Positions 25,566 to 33,163 of a DNA stretch of 64,000 bases are shown here, piece by piece; the stretch's first letter is position 1; every line of letters starts with the position of its first letter. This DNA comes from Brachybacterium vulturis (lineage in GTDB: Bacteria > Actinomycetota > Actinomycetes > Actinomycetales > Dermabacteraceae), in the NCBI RefSeq assembly GCF_002407185.1, contig NZ_CP023563.1:806001-870000 (forward strand), in the 5' to 3' direction. A model generated the notes under the pieces. It saw only the letters and a list, made by a program, of their open reading frames with translations, did not search any database and had not been told where the DNA came from. Both the position numbers and the translations under genes were made by a program.

Positions 25566-26105
25566 TCAGCTGCGGAGCACCTCGCCCTCCGGGGACAGCA
25601 CCCACCACACGCCGCCCACGCCCTGCCCGGTGGTGTCCCCGGGCTCCTCATCGCCGGCGTAGTAGTACAGCGGCCAGCCGTCGAGGGTGAGCTGGGGCTG
25701 CCCGTCGACGCCGGTGATGCTGCCGACCTCGCCGGTCACACCCTCGATCTCGGCGCTGCTGTCACCGGGGACGGCAGGCCAGTTCTCCGCGCACTGCCCG
25801 GTGCAGGTCGAGGTGCCCGAGCCCTGCTCGTCCTGGTCGAACTGGTAGACGACCATGCCCGCGCCGTCGACCACGATCGTGCCCAGCTCGGTCTCCGCCG
25901 TGGCGAGGCCGACGGCTGCGGTGTCCGTGCCCGCGCCGCCGTCCGAGGCGGCCGGGTCCTGCGACTGCTGTCCGCCGCCGTAGCCGCGCATGCCGCTGTC
26001 GCCCCCGCTGTCGCCTCCACCGCCCGGGTCGCCGCCGGAGCAGGCGCTGAGCGCGAGCAGGGTGAGGGAGAGTGCCGCCATCCCGCGGGTGATCGCTGTT
26101 CTCAT
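25566..26105 (-). CDS. Secreted lipoprotein with YxFxxD and C-x3-C-x2-WP repeats (COG4315-like)
   Basis: A 179-residue lipoprotein (lipobox LSAC) with a Gly/Ser/Asp-rich linker and two repeats of the COG4315 type: VVYQFDQDEQG..CTGQCAENWP and LYYYAGDEEPGDTTGQG...WWVLSPEG. The family is found on actinobacterial cell surfaces; the biochemical role is not settled (redox or metal links have been suggested). It lies downstream of the sigma/anti-sigma operon on the same strand. Its own promoter has TGAACC-N16-CGTGAC, matching the promoters of the sigma gene and the divergent DUF2231 gene, so it is a likely member of that regulon. Confidence 0.88.
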   Translation of the reverse strand: MRTAITRGMAALSLTLLALSACSGGDPGGGGDSGGDSGMRGYGGGQQSQDPAASDGGAGTDTAAVGLATAETELGTIVVDGAGMVVYQFDQDEQGSGTSTCTGQCAENWPAVPGDSSAEIEGVTGEVGSITGVDGQPQLTLDGWPLYYYAGDEEPGDTTGQGVGGVWWVLSPEGEVLRS

Positions 26106-26175
26106 GATCGTGCCTTCCTGTGCCGAGGGGCGTCGGCGGCGCGCGCACGGTGCCGTCGGCGACTGGTCTGCTCAG

Positions 26176-26203
26176 GTCACGAGACGCCGCGGCTCGCGGT
26201 TCA
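26176..26203 (-). promoter_or_regulatory. ECF sigma-type promoter upstream of the lipoprotein gene
   Basis: Minus strand: -35 TGAACC (26203-26198), 16-nt spacer, -10 CGTGAC (26181-26176). The same elements and spacing occur at both other promoters around the sigma gene. From memory of published work, Mycobacterium SigL promoters have a very similar TGAACC / CGTGTC form. Confidence 0.65.
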
Positions 26204-26215
26204 CCGTCTTCCCGC

Positions 26216-26956
26216 TCAGGGCGCGTCGACCTCCGCGGTGAGCACGGTGGTGCCCGCCCCGTCGATGACCGACACCTCCGCGATGTCCGCGAGCTCGACC
26301 GCGGTCCCCGCCTCGAGGGTCACCACCTCGCCGGGTGTCCCCTGCCAGCTCGAGACCTCGCTGCGGGTGGCGTCCTCGGCCGTGACGACCAGGGCGTACG
26401 ACGGGGGCGGGGCGCCGCCCCCGTACCGGCCGGGGCCGCTCGGGGAGGCCGAGGGGTACTCGCAGGTGATCGTCAGCGCGGTGCCCCAGTCCCGCGGCGC
26501 GAGCTCCACGTCGACCCGCATCACGGACGGGCCGGGGCCCGCGGCGCTCGGGGAGACCGTCAGGGCCGGCTCCTCCTGTCGTCCCCCGAGGGCCAGGGGG
26601 AGGGTGAGGACCAGGAGCAGCGCGGCCGCCGCGGCGAGCGCCCCGAGGAGGACGCGGCGGTGCCGGTGCGGGCGGGGCCCGGCGGACCGGCCCCCGGGAG
26701 GAGACGGCACGGTGGCCCCGCCGACCTCGGGCGGGGCCGGGGCACCGGGCGCCGGTTCCGTCCCGTCGACCGCCTCCGGCTCCGGACGGATCTGCGCCAG
26801 CAGCCCGGGTACGGGGGCGAGCTCCGCGACCGCGTCCCGGCAGCGGGAGCACGTCTCGAGATGGTCCTCGTAGGCGTGCCGGTCCGCCGGGGTGAGCGCC
26901 CCCAGCACGTAGGCGCCGTCCCAGTCCGCGAATCGGGCATGATCCCCACCGCTCAT
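26216..26956 (-). CDS. Zinc-binding anti-sigma factor, RskA/RslA-like
   Basis: A 246-residue membrane anti-sigma factor. The cytoplasmic ZAS-like domain shows HLETCSRC (H-x3-C-x2-C zinc site). A Pro/Gly-rich linker leads to one transmembrane helix (about residues 100-122) and an extracytoplasmic RskA-C-like domain ending in strand-rich sequence. It should bind and hold the sigma factor encoded just upstream, releasing it on a redox or envelope signal. Its ATG overlaps the sigma stop by 4 nt, ensuring balanced synthesis. Confidence 0.92.
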   Translation of the reverse strand: MSGGDHARFADWDGAYVLGALTPADRHAYEDHLETCSRCRDAVAELAPVPGLLAQIRPEPEAVDGTEPAPGAPAPPEVGGATVPSPPGGRSAGPRPHRHRRVLLGALAAAAALLLVLTLPLALGGRQEEPALTVSPSAAGPGPSVMRVDVELAPRDWGTALTITCEYPSASPSGPGRYGGGAPPPSYALVVTAEDATRSEVSSWQGTPGEVVTLEAGTAVELADIAEVSVIDGAGTTVLTAEVDAP

Positions 26957-27528
26957 CGGATGACTCCTCTCTCCTCGATGGCCAGACGCAGGGCGCGCAG
27001 CCCGTAGTGCAGGCGCGATTTCACGGTCCCCTCGGGGACGCCGAGCGCCGCCGCCAGCTCCGTCGTGCTGCACCCGCCGTAGTAGGCGCGCACGATCACC
27101 TCGCGGTGATCGGCGCTGAGGGACGCGAGCGCGTCGCGCAGCAGGAGCGCGTCGAACAGCCGGTCGATCCGGTCCTCGGCGGTGCTCTCCGGCTGCTCCG
27201 CCACGGGCTCCTCGTGGCGGCGGTAGGCGCTGCGGGCCTGGTCGACCACCAGGTTGTGCGCGACCGTGACGAGCCAGCCGTGCACCTGTGCGGGGTCTTC
27301 CGCGAGGATCGAGGGCCGACGCCAGGCCCGCAGCAGGGTCTCCTGCACGACGTCGTCCGCGTCCGCCGGCCGGCGGGTCAGCGAGACCACGTAGCGCCAG
27401 AGCATCCCTGCGTACCGGTCGTGCAGGGCGCGCAGGGCCTCGACCCGGTGCGCCTCGGCCTCGGGGCCCGGCTCCGGGGGCTCCGGCCGCTGCGATCGCG
27501 GCCGATCGTCGGTGCTCTCCGCGCCCAT
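26953..27528 (-). CDS. ECF RNA polymerase sigma factor (SigL/SigK-like)
   Basis: A 191-residue ECF sigma factor with sigma-70 region 2 (LWRYVVSLTRRPADADDVVQETLLRAWR) and region 4 (LSADHREVIVRAYY, then ELAAALGVPEGTVKSRLHYGLRALR). The ATG at 27528 has GGAGAG upstream. It is translationally coupled to the anti-sigma gene. Its promoter at 27535-27562 matches the regulon motif, which predicts positive autoregulation. Assignment to the SigL-like group rests on the TGAACC-type promoter and the RslA-like anti-sigma and is inference. Confidence 0.92.
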   Translation of the reverse strand: MGAESTDDRPRSQRPEPPEPGPEAEAHRVEALRALHDRYAGMLWRYVVSLTRRPADADDVVQETLLRAWRRPSILAEDPAQVHGWLVTVAHNLVVDQARSAYRRHEEPVAEQPESTAEDRIDRLFDALLLRDALASLSADHREVIVRAYYGGCSTTELAAALGVPEGTVKSRLHYGLRALRLAIEERGVIR

Positions 27529-27534
27529 GTGCTC

Positions 27535-27562
27535 TCCACGAGACAGCTGCCCGGACGGTTCA
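27535..27562 (-). promoter_or_regulatory. ECF sigma-type promoter of the sigma/anti-sigma operon
   Basis: Minus strand: -35 TGAACC (27562-27557), 16-nt spacer, -10 CGTGGA (27540-27535). It lies just upstream of the sigma gene's Shine-Dalgarno and start, so the sigma factor probably drives its own transcription. Confidence 0.6.
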
Positions 27563-27572
27563 TCGCGGTCGA

Positions 27573-27600
27573 TGAACTCCGTGCCGGTGCCGCACGTGTC
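27573..27600 (+). promoter_or_regulatory. ECF sigma-type promoter of the divergent DUF2231 gene
   Basis: Plus strand: -35 TGAACT (27573-27578), 16-nt spacer, -10 CGTGTC (27595-27600), ending 6 nt before the ATG at 27607. The distance predicts a leaderless mRNA. Confidence 0.65.
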
Positions 27601-27606
27601 CTCTGC

Positions 27607-28092
27607 ATGAACGATATCTCGCAGCTGCTCGGACTGCCCCTGCACCCCCTGCTCGTCCACGGCGTCGTGGTGCTGCTGCCGCTGTCCGCGCTGGCACTGC
27701 TGCTGGCACAGTTCTGGCCGTCGGCGCGGCGCCGGCTCGGGGTGCTCACGCCGCTGCTCGCGCTGGGGGTCGCGGGCCTGGTGCCGCTGACCACCACGGC
27801 CGGTCAGCAGCTCGCCGAGGTGGTGGGGCCGCTGCCCGCCGTGGCGGAGCACGAGAGGCTCGGGCTGCAGCTCGTCCCGTGGTCGATCGCGCTCGCCGCG
27901 GTGGCCGTGGTCCAGTGGGCCTGGTTCCGCTGGGGTGCGGAGGCGCTGCGGGCAGGCGGTCGTGCGCGGGCGGCTCGCGTCCTCGCCGCCGTGCTCGCGG
28001 TGGCGGTGCTCGTGGTCGCCGCGGGCGGCCTCGTGCTCGTGGTGCTCACCGGGCACTCGGGAGCGGAGGCCGTCTGGGGCGGGTTCGGCTGA
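27607..28092 (+). CDS. DUF2231-like integral membrane protein
   Basis: A 161-residue protein with four hydrophobic segments. The N-terminal LGLPLHPLLVHGVV matches the HPLxVH motif of DUF2231 proteins, whose conserved histidines may bind haem or metal; further His in AEHERLG and TGHSG fit. No Shine-Dalgarno; the ECF-type promoter ends 6 nt before the ATG. Divergent from the sigma gene and likely one of its targets. Function unknown. Confidence 0.85.
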   Translation: MNDISQLLGLPLHPLLVHGVVVLLPLSALALLLAQFWPSARRRLGVLTPLLALGVAGLVPLTTTAGQQLAEVVGPLPAVAEHERLGLQLVPWSIALAAVAVVQWAWFRWGAEALRAGGRARAARVLAAVLAVAVLVVAAGGLVLVVLTGHSGAEAVWGGFG

Positions 28093-28415
28093 GCCGGGGC
28101 GCGCCCCACCGCCCGCTGGACGATGACCATCAGCGTCCCCGCGCGCGACCGGCGGCGTCGCGATGCCGCCGGTGTTCCTGCCCGTCGACCCGTCGGACGA
28201 CGAGGAGCGCGACGAGCGGTTCCTGGTCGGTGACCCCGAGCTCGAGCTCGGTGACGAGTTCGGGCCGATGCGCGGGATCGTCGGGGACAGCCGGATCGTG
28301 GTCGCCTCGGGGAGGACGACCATGGGGAGTTCGCCCCATCGACCGCCCTGTCGCGTCCCGCTAGATTCGACACCTCGGTGGGCATCGGGTCCGCCTCGAC
28401 GGTACGGGGGCTCTG
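28093..28415. other. 323-nt region without a supported gene
   Basis: The + strand holds a frame from 28163 that reads MPPVFLPVDPSDDEERDERF and continues acidic and gene-like to about 28330, with coding-style third-position GC, before running as a shadow into the next gene. No family is recognised and no Shine-Dalgarno is seen. It may be a decayed gene end or chance. No terminator is evident. Confidence 0.4.
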
Positions 28416-29561
28416 GTGGGACACAGGTCGCAGGAGCAGCTGCCTCGCCGAACGGTGATGTCGTCCGCGGCGATCGGTGTGATCGGCGCCGTCGGTCTCG
28501 CCGGATGCACGGCGGAGCCCGAGGACGAGGCGCCGTGGCGAGCGCTCGGCACGACCCCGCTGCTCGTGCACGCCGCACGCCTCGAGCTGGAGCCGCTGCC
28601 CCCCGGACCGCTGGTGGAGACCCCGGACAGCACCTATCAGGTCACGGCCACCGCACTGCTGCCCTCCTTCACCCAGGAGGAGCTGGACGAGCTGTTCCGC
28701 GTCGGCTCACCGCCCCACGACGGACTCACCGCCGCGGAGGGGACAGTCTTCCTGCTGGCCACCTTCCGCGAGGAGTACCTGGAGGACAGGCGCTGGCCCG
28801 CAGCGGCCGACGTCGTGACGCGCCGCCGGATCCGGTTCACGGACAGCGCGGGGGACCGGGCCGCCCTCGAGCTCGATCCCGCACGTCGGCAGGAGGAGTG
28901 GCTGTTGCAGGTGCCCGCGGATCCCGCCGCGGAGGAGGCGGTGCTCGAGTTCGAGATCGGGGGAAGGATCCGCCGGCTGAGCCTCGTCGACGGCTCCCTG
29001 GTGCGCGACGATCTCGCCTACCTGGAGGACCGTCCCCGCGGCCTCTCCGTGCAGACGGGGACCGCGGAGCACGAATGGCTGTACGAGGCGGAGGCGGTCG
29101 ACGAGGACGGTGCGACGGACGCCGCCGGCCTCGACGCCGGGGACGGGATCCTGGTGCCGGTCTCCGGCACCCTGGGACGGCCTGCGGAGGGAACCCTCCT
29201 GGCCGGCGTCACCGTGCATCATGACCAGCACTTCACCCCGGCGGAGGAGCAGCTGCCGGGGTCCGGGCGGCCCGAGCCGATGCCGCTCCCGACCCGACCT
29301 GAGGGATGCACGCTGACCCTGCCCGACGGCACGGTCATCCCGCAGTCCGCGATGGAGACCGTCGTGGAGCACCAGCTCATCGAGGGGGTCTTCGCCGGCG
29401 GCTCCCACCGGGTCTGGTTCGAGGTCCCCGTCGGGTTCGAGTCGGCCACCGTGCAGCTCCGGCTGTCCCTGTGCCCGCGCCGCGCGGGTCTCGCCGAGAT
29501 CCTTGGGATGGAGGCGGGTGCCGAGGCCCGTCTGACCGCGACCGACGAGCAGGAGCGGTGA
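28416..29561 (+). CDS. Lipoprotein, first of two tandem paralogues, unknown family
   Basis: A 381-residue protein with a basic N-region (RR), hydrophobic core and lipobox GLAGC, so predicted to be a surface lipoprotein. The mature protein is acidic and strand-rich. A segment reading IRRLSLVDGSLVRDDL corresponds to TQRLSLLDGSRVSSDI in the next gene, and both carry similar flanking strands and a late C-x-L-TLPDG / C-TYPTG region. GTG at 28416 is used because the ATG at 28459 would remove the basic region. The stop overlaps the next start by one base. Confidence 0.7.
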   Translation: MGHRSQEQLPRRTVMSSAAIGVIGAVGLAGCTAEPEDEAPWRALGTTPLLVHAARLELEPLPPGPLVETPDSTYQVTATALLPSFTQEELDELFRVGSPPHDGLTAAEGTVFLLATFREEYLEDRRWPAAADVVTRRRIRFTDSAGDRAALELDPARRQEEWLLQVPADPAAEEAVLEFEIGGRIRRLSLVDGSLVRDDLAYLEDRPRGLSVQTGTAEHEWLYEAEAVDEDGATDAAGLDAGDGILVPVSGTLGRPAEGTLLAGVTVHHDQHFTPAEEQLPGSGRPEPMPLPTRPEGCTLTLPDGTVIPQSAMETVVEHQLIEGVFAGGSHRVWFEVPVGFESATVQLRLSLCPRRAGLAEILGMEAGAEARLTATDEQER

Positions 29562-30628
29562 TGGCCACCGCAGCCGGCCCCAGCCGGACGACATCGGGCA
29601 CGGGCGGCACCGCCGCGAGCACCGGGCAGTCTGCGCCGCGGTGGAGCCGACGGGCGGCGTTCGGCGTCGGGGGAGCCGGCGCCCTCGCGCTCCTGCTGGC
29701 AGGGTGCGGTGGCTCCGCGCGTCTCCCGGCCCGGACCGTCCTGCTGTCCGAGGCCGGTGGCGGACCGCTCCCCACCACCGGCCTCGCACCGCAGGAAGGA
29801 CACCTCATCGAGCTTCCCGGGGTCCGGTACCAGGTCCGCGGCGTGAGCCTGTCGGAGTCCCTGCCGGCCCAGCAGGCCCGCGAGGCAGGTCTCGAGATCC
29901 CGGACGGCGAGGAGCTCGAGGTGGTCCGGGCCGCACGCGGCGAGCAGCTCCTCGTCGTCGACCTGGACCGTCGGCCGCCGTCCTTTCTCCCGACCCGGCC
30001 CGTCCCGGGGACGTACCTCGAGCGGGTGCTGCTCGACGGCGTCGAGGTCGCGCGGCCCGGGCGCAGCGCCCCGGAGGTGGAGGGCCCCCGCGCCCTGCAG
30101 ATCCTGATCTCGGTGCCCGAGGACATCACCCCGGAGCGGATCGTCCTGGAGTCCTCCCTCGACGGGATCACCCAGCGTCTGAGCCTGCTCGACGGCAGCC
30201 GGGTGAGCAGCGACATCGAGCACGTCTACGCGCCGCGGCCGGACCTCGAGGTCGCCGCCAACTGGTGGCAGCGGACCGGCAGTGACCCCTGGACCTTCCT
30301 CGCCGGCACCGTGGTCGCGGGCACGGTCGCCGCGGTCACGCCCGACGGCACCTGGGCGGCACCGGGCTCCCTGATGGTCAGCCTGCTGGTGTGCACGTAC
30401 CCGACGGGACGCCCCGGGACCAGCACGCTGGGCCTGGTCCTGCCCGACGGGTCGACGGCCACCCCGCGAGGGGACCACAGCAGGGTGTTCGAGGCGGTCG
30501 AGGGCGGCGGCGAGGCCTGGTTCGAGGTTCCCCGCGAGACCGCAGGTGCGACGGCCCGGGTGGAGCTGAGCGCGCACGGCACGGTCCTGGCCACCGAGGA
30601 GATCGCGGTGACCTTCACGCGGGAGTAG
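29561..30628 (+). CDS. Lipoprotein, second of two tandem paralogues, unknown family
   Basis: A 355-residue protein with a long Thr/Ser/Gly-rich N-region, twin arginines, a hydrophobic segment and lipobox LLAGC. The shared RLSLxDGS region and overall strand pattern mark it as a diverged duplicate of the preceding gene. It begins at the TGATG overlap, so the two are coupled, suggesting they act together at the cell surface. No known domain was recognised. Confidence 0.72.
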   Translation: MATAAGPSRTTSGTGGTAASTGQSAPRWSRRAAFGVGGAGALALLLAGCGGSARLPARTVLLSEAGGGPLPTTGLAPQEGHLIELPGVRYQVRGVSLSESLPAQQAREAGLEIPDGEELEVVRAARGEQLLVVDLDRRPPSFLPTRPVPGTYLERVLLDGVEVARPGRSAPEVEGPRALQILISVPEDITPERIVLESSLDGITQRLSLLDGSRVSSDIEHVYAPRPDLEVAANWWQRTGSDPWTFLAGTVVAGTVAAVTPDGTWAAPGSLMVSLLVCTYPTGRPGTSTLGLVLPDGSTATPRGDHSRVFEAVEGGGEAWFEVPRETAGATARVELSAHGTVLATEEIAVTFTRE

Positions 30629-30643
30629 CCGTCGCCGCGCAGG

Positions 30644-31759
30644 TCAGCGGCTCCCCAGCGGCAGCATCCGGGCGAGGGCGTCCTGCCAGGGTCCCAGGTC
30701 CCAGCCCTGCGCCGCCACCCAGTCGTCGTCGAAGTAGGTGTCGGAGTAGCGGTCCCCGGGATCGCACAGCAGGGTCAGCACCGAACCGGTCTCGCCGCGC
30801 TCGCGCATCTGCGTGATCAGGCGGGCGACGGCGATCAGGTTGGTGCCGGTCGAGGCGCCGACGCGCCGGCCCAGGTGCTCCGAGAGGTACCGGGCCGCGG
30901 CGACCGAGGCCGCATCGGGCACCCGGATCATCCGGTCCACCACCCCGGGCACGAAGCTCGGCTCGACCTGCGGGCGACCGATCCCCTCGATGCGGGAGCC
31001 CTGGGCGGTGGTGATCGTCGGGTCCTGCTGCACCCAGCCCTCGAAGAAGGCGGAGTTCTCGACATCGGCGACGCACAGCGAGGTGGGCAGGTTGCGGTAC
31101 CGCAGCAGTCGGCCGAAGGTCGCGCTGGTCCCGCCGGTGCCGGCGCCCACCACGATCCAGCGCGGCACCGGATGCGGTTCGAGCTCCAGCTGGGACAGGG
31201 CGCTGACGGCGATCGAGTTGTTGCCGCGCCAGTCGGTGGCCCGCTCGGCGTGGGTGAACTGGTCCAGGAACAGCCCGCCCTGCTCGTCGGCCAGCCGCTG
31301 CGCCTCCCGGCTCATCGACCCCGCGCCGTCGACCACGTGGCAGTGACCGCCGGAGGCTTCGATCAGCGCGATCTTGCGGGTGCTGGTGCCGCGCGGGATC
31401 ACCGCGACGAAGGGGATGCCCAGCAGCCGCGCCACATGCGCCTCGCTCACCGCGGTGGAGCCGGAGGACGCCTCGATCACCGGCATCCCGGGCCGCAGCT
31501 GCCCGTTGACCAGGGCGAACAGGAACAGCGAGCGGGCCAGTCGGTGCTTCAGGCTGCCCGAGGCATGGGTGGACTCGTCCTTGAGGTAGAGCTGGATGTC
31601 CCAGCTCGGCGGCAGGCCCAGGCGCACCAGATGGGTGTCGGCGCTGCGCCTGCCGTCGGCCTCCAGTCGATGGATCCGCTCGGACACCCACGCCCGCAGG
31701 GAGTCATCGCTGCGGTCCACGTCCTCGAGCTGCTGCGGCCAGGTCACGGTGTCGTCCAT
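30644..31759 (-). CDS. PLP-dependent cysteine desulfhydrase, Cds1-like
   Basis: A 371-residue fold-type II PLP enzyme. The Schiff-base Lys is in [13 protein letters not shown], the phosphate loop is [13 protein letters not shown], and [13 protein letters not shown] is the substrate loop. The [16 protein letters not shown] segment matches the mycobacterial Cds1 group (L-cysteine to pyruvate, sulfide and ammonia) better than ordinary CysK/CysM. A biosynthetic cysteine synthase role is the alternative. The ATG lies 6 nt after TACGGT (31771-31766), a leaderless layout. Confidence 0.88.
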   Translation of the reverse strand: MDDTVTWPQQLEDVDRSDDSLRAWVSERIHRLEADGRRSADTHLVRLGLPPSWDIQLYLKDESTHASGSLKHRLARSLFLFALVNGQLRPGMPVIEASSGSTAVSEAHVARLLGIPFVAVIPRGTSTRKIALIEASGGHCHVVDGAGSMSREAQRLADEQGGLFLDQFTHAERATDWRGNNSIAVSALSQLELEPHPVPRWIVVGAGTGGTSATFGRLLRYRNLPTSLCVADVENSAFFEGWVQQDPTITTAQGSRIEGIGRPQVEPSFVPGVVDRMIRVPDAASVAAARYLSEHLGRRVGASTGTNLIAVARLITQMRERGETGSVLTLLCDPGDRYSDTYFDDDWVAAQGWDLGPWQDALARMLPLGSR

Positions 31760-31831
31760 GGACAGACCGTATCGGGCGCGGCCGGTCAGGGCGTGCAGGC
31801 CCTCTCCGGTGCGCTCCGATAGCGTGATCCC

Positions 31832-31900
31832 GTGCGCCGGGCCCCGGCGCCCGTGCCACTGCTCGAAAGGATCCCGGCCCCGCGCGCCGGTCGCTCATGA
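31832..31900 (+). CDS. Possible 22-residue leaderless upstream ORF
   Basis: A GTG at 31832 lies 6 nt after TAGCGT (31820-31825) and opens a 22-codon frame ([20 protein letters not shown]...). Its TGA overlaps the ATG of the next gene (ATGA at 31897). That gene has no Shine-Dalgarno, so translation of this frame could carry ribosomes to it. Alternatively the upstream frame is chance. Confidence 0.35.
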   Translation: MRRAPAPVPLLERIPAPRAGRS

Positions 31901-32226
31901 CCCAGCCTCCCCCGCCCTCCGATCCCCGGCGATCACAGGGCCGTCCGCACCCCGCGCAGGATCCGCGGGACCACGACGACCCGCGCGCGGCGGCCCCGCC
32001 GAGTGCTGGCGAGCAGGAGCCGGGGCGCGAGCGGGGCTCGGGACCGCGGCGCGGTCGGAGGCCGAGCCCTGCGATCGTGGCCGGCGGACTGCTGCTGCTG
32101 GTGCTCCTGCTCGTGCTCGGCGCGTTCTTCGGCATGCGGGCATACCTGGGGGCCGATGCCGCCGCCGTCGGGGATGCCGCCGGTCCACCGGCGCACTCGC
32201 AGGAGCTGGCGCCCCCGGAGAGCTGA
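31897..32226 (+). CDS. Small single-TM protein with proline-rich cytoplasmic tail
   Basis: A 109-residue protein: a Pro/Arg/Gly/Asp-rich N-terminal half, one hydrophobic helix (about residues 60-80, AIVAGGLLLLVLLLVLGAFF), then a short Ala-rich end. No domain is recognised. No Shine-Dalgarno precedes the ATG; it may depend on the overlapping short upstream frame. Confidence 0.6.
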   Translation: MTQPPPPSDPRRSQGRPHPAQDPRDHDDPRAAAPPSAGEQEPGRERGSGPRRGRRPSPAIVAGGLLLLVLLLVLGAFFGMRAYLGADAAAVGDAAGPPAHSQELAPPES

Positions 32227-32241
32227 CCGGGAGCGTCGCGC

Positions 32242-32724
32242 TCAGGCGACCAGCGCGTCGATCTGGTCGATCGACGTGCGCGAGCCCTCCTCGACCCCCA
32301 TGTCCAGCACCGTCTGGAGCCCCTCGCGGCTGGCGTAGGAGGTCACGTACACCGCGCGGGTGCCGCCGTCCTGCGGGGTGAAGGTGCTCACGCAGTGCGA
32401 GACCGGCAGCTCGGTGTCCGGACTGAAGTCCTCGTGCGCGAAGCTGTCCTGGTAGCTGAACGAGTGCGGGGCGTCGACCTCCAGCACGCTCCAGAGCCCG
32501 TAGTAGCGCTCGCCCTCGGGACCGGTCATGAAATAGGCGACGCGGCCGCCCGGGGCGAGGCTGTGGTCCACCACGGTGGCGGGATACTCCGGAGGCCCCC
32601 ACACCTGCTCGAGCTGGCGCGGGTCCGCGTAGATCTGCCAGATCCGCTGCACCGGGGCGGCGAACCGGGCGGTGATGGTGAGGGTCAGCGCCTCGAGATC
32701 ATGGGTGATGTCGGTGACCGGCAT
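32242..32724 (-). CDS. SRPBCC / AHSA1 domain protein
   Basis: A 160-residue START-fold protein. ITARFAAPVQRIWQIYADPRQLEQVWGPPEYPATV and the late GLQTVLDMGVEEGSR are typical of the AHSA1 group, which bind hydrophobic ligands or clients. AAGGAG is placed for the ATG at 32724 rather than the GTG two codons earlier. It begins 2 nt after the ArsR-type regulator's stop, and this regulator-SRPBCC pairing is common in actinobacteria; the regulator probably controls both. Confidence 0.88.
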   Translation of the reverse strand: MPVTDITHDLEALTLTITARFAAPVQRIWQIYADPRQLEQVWGPPEYPATVVDHSLAPGGRVAYFMTGPEGERYYGLWSVLEVDAPHSFSYQDSFAHEDFSPDTELPVSHCVSTFTPQDGGTRAVYVTSYASREGLQTVLDMGVEEGSRTSIDQIDALVA

Positions 32725-32726
32725 GG

Positions 32727-33080
32727 TCACTCCTTCTGATCGTGCTCCTCATCGAGCAGCTCGTCGATGCGGGCGATGTGCTCCCGTCGTCCGCTCTCCA
32801 GCTCGGTGAGGAGCTCGGAGGCGGTGCGGAGGATCCCGGCGTCGCCGCGGGCCAGGGACTCCCGGCCACGGCGACGACGGGAGATGAGCCCGGCCCGTTC
32901 GAGCACCAGGACGTGCTTCTGCACGGCCGTGAGGCTCATCGAGTAGTTCCGGGCCAGGGACGAGACCGACTCCTCGTGCGTCAGCACGCGCCGCAGGATG
33001 TCCCGCCGCGTGCGATCCGAGAGCGCCTGGAACCAGGCGTCCGCCCGGTCCTCGTCGCTGCGGAGCATGTCATCCTGCAT
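32727..33080 (-). CDS. ArsR-family transcriptional regulator
   Basis: A 117-residue winged-helix protein: WFQALSDRTRRDILRRVL, SVSSLARNYSMSLTAVQKHVLVLERAGLI (recognition helix), RRRRGRES wing. No metal-binding Cys cluster is visible, so it is of the non-metal ArsR type often linked with SRPBCC genes. ATG at 33080 lies 6 nt after a strong -10 with no Shine-Dalgarno. A perfect 16-bp inverted repeat lies inside that promoter, so autorepression is likely. Confidence 0.9.
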   Translation of the reverse strand: MQDDMLRSDEDRADAWFQALSDRTRRDILRRVLTHEESVSSLARNYSMSLTAVQKHVLVLERAGLISRRRRGRESLARGDAGILRTASELLTELESGRREHIARIDELLDEEHDQKE

Positions 33081-33086
33081 GCCACC

Positions 33087-33115
33087 ATCATACAACCAGA
33101 AGGTTGTGTGTACAA
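33087..33115 (-). promoter_or_regulatory. Strong promoter with ArsR operator in the spacer
   Basis: Minus strand: -35 TTGTAC (33115-33110), 17-nt spacer, -10 TATGAT (33092-33087), then 6 nt to the ATG. The spacer holds ACAACC-N4-GGTTGT (33092-33107), a perfect inverted repeat of the form used by many ArsR-type repressors. Binding there would block RNA polymerase. Confidence 0.75.
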
Positions 33116-33163
33116 GGGGTCCACGGCGAGCCATCGCGCCCTGGCGGGCCGTATGCTCGAACC

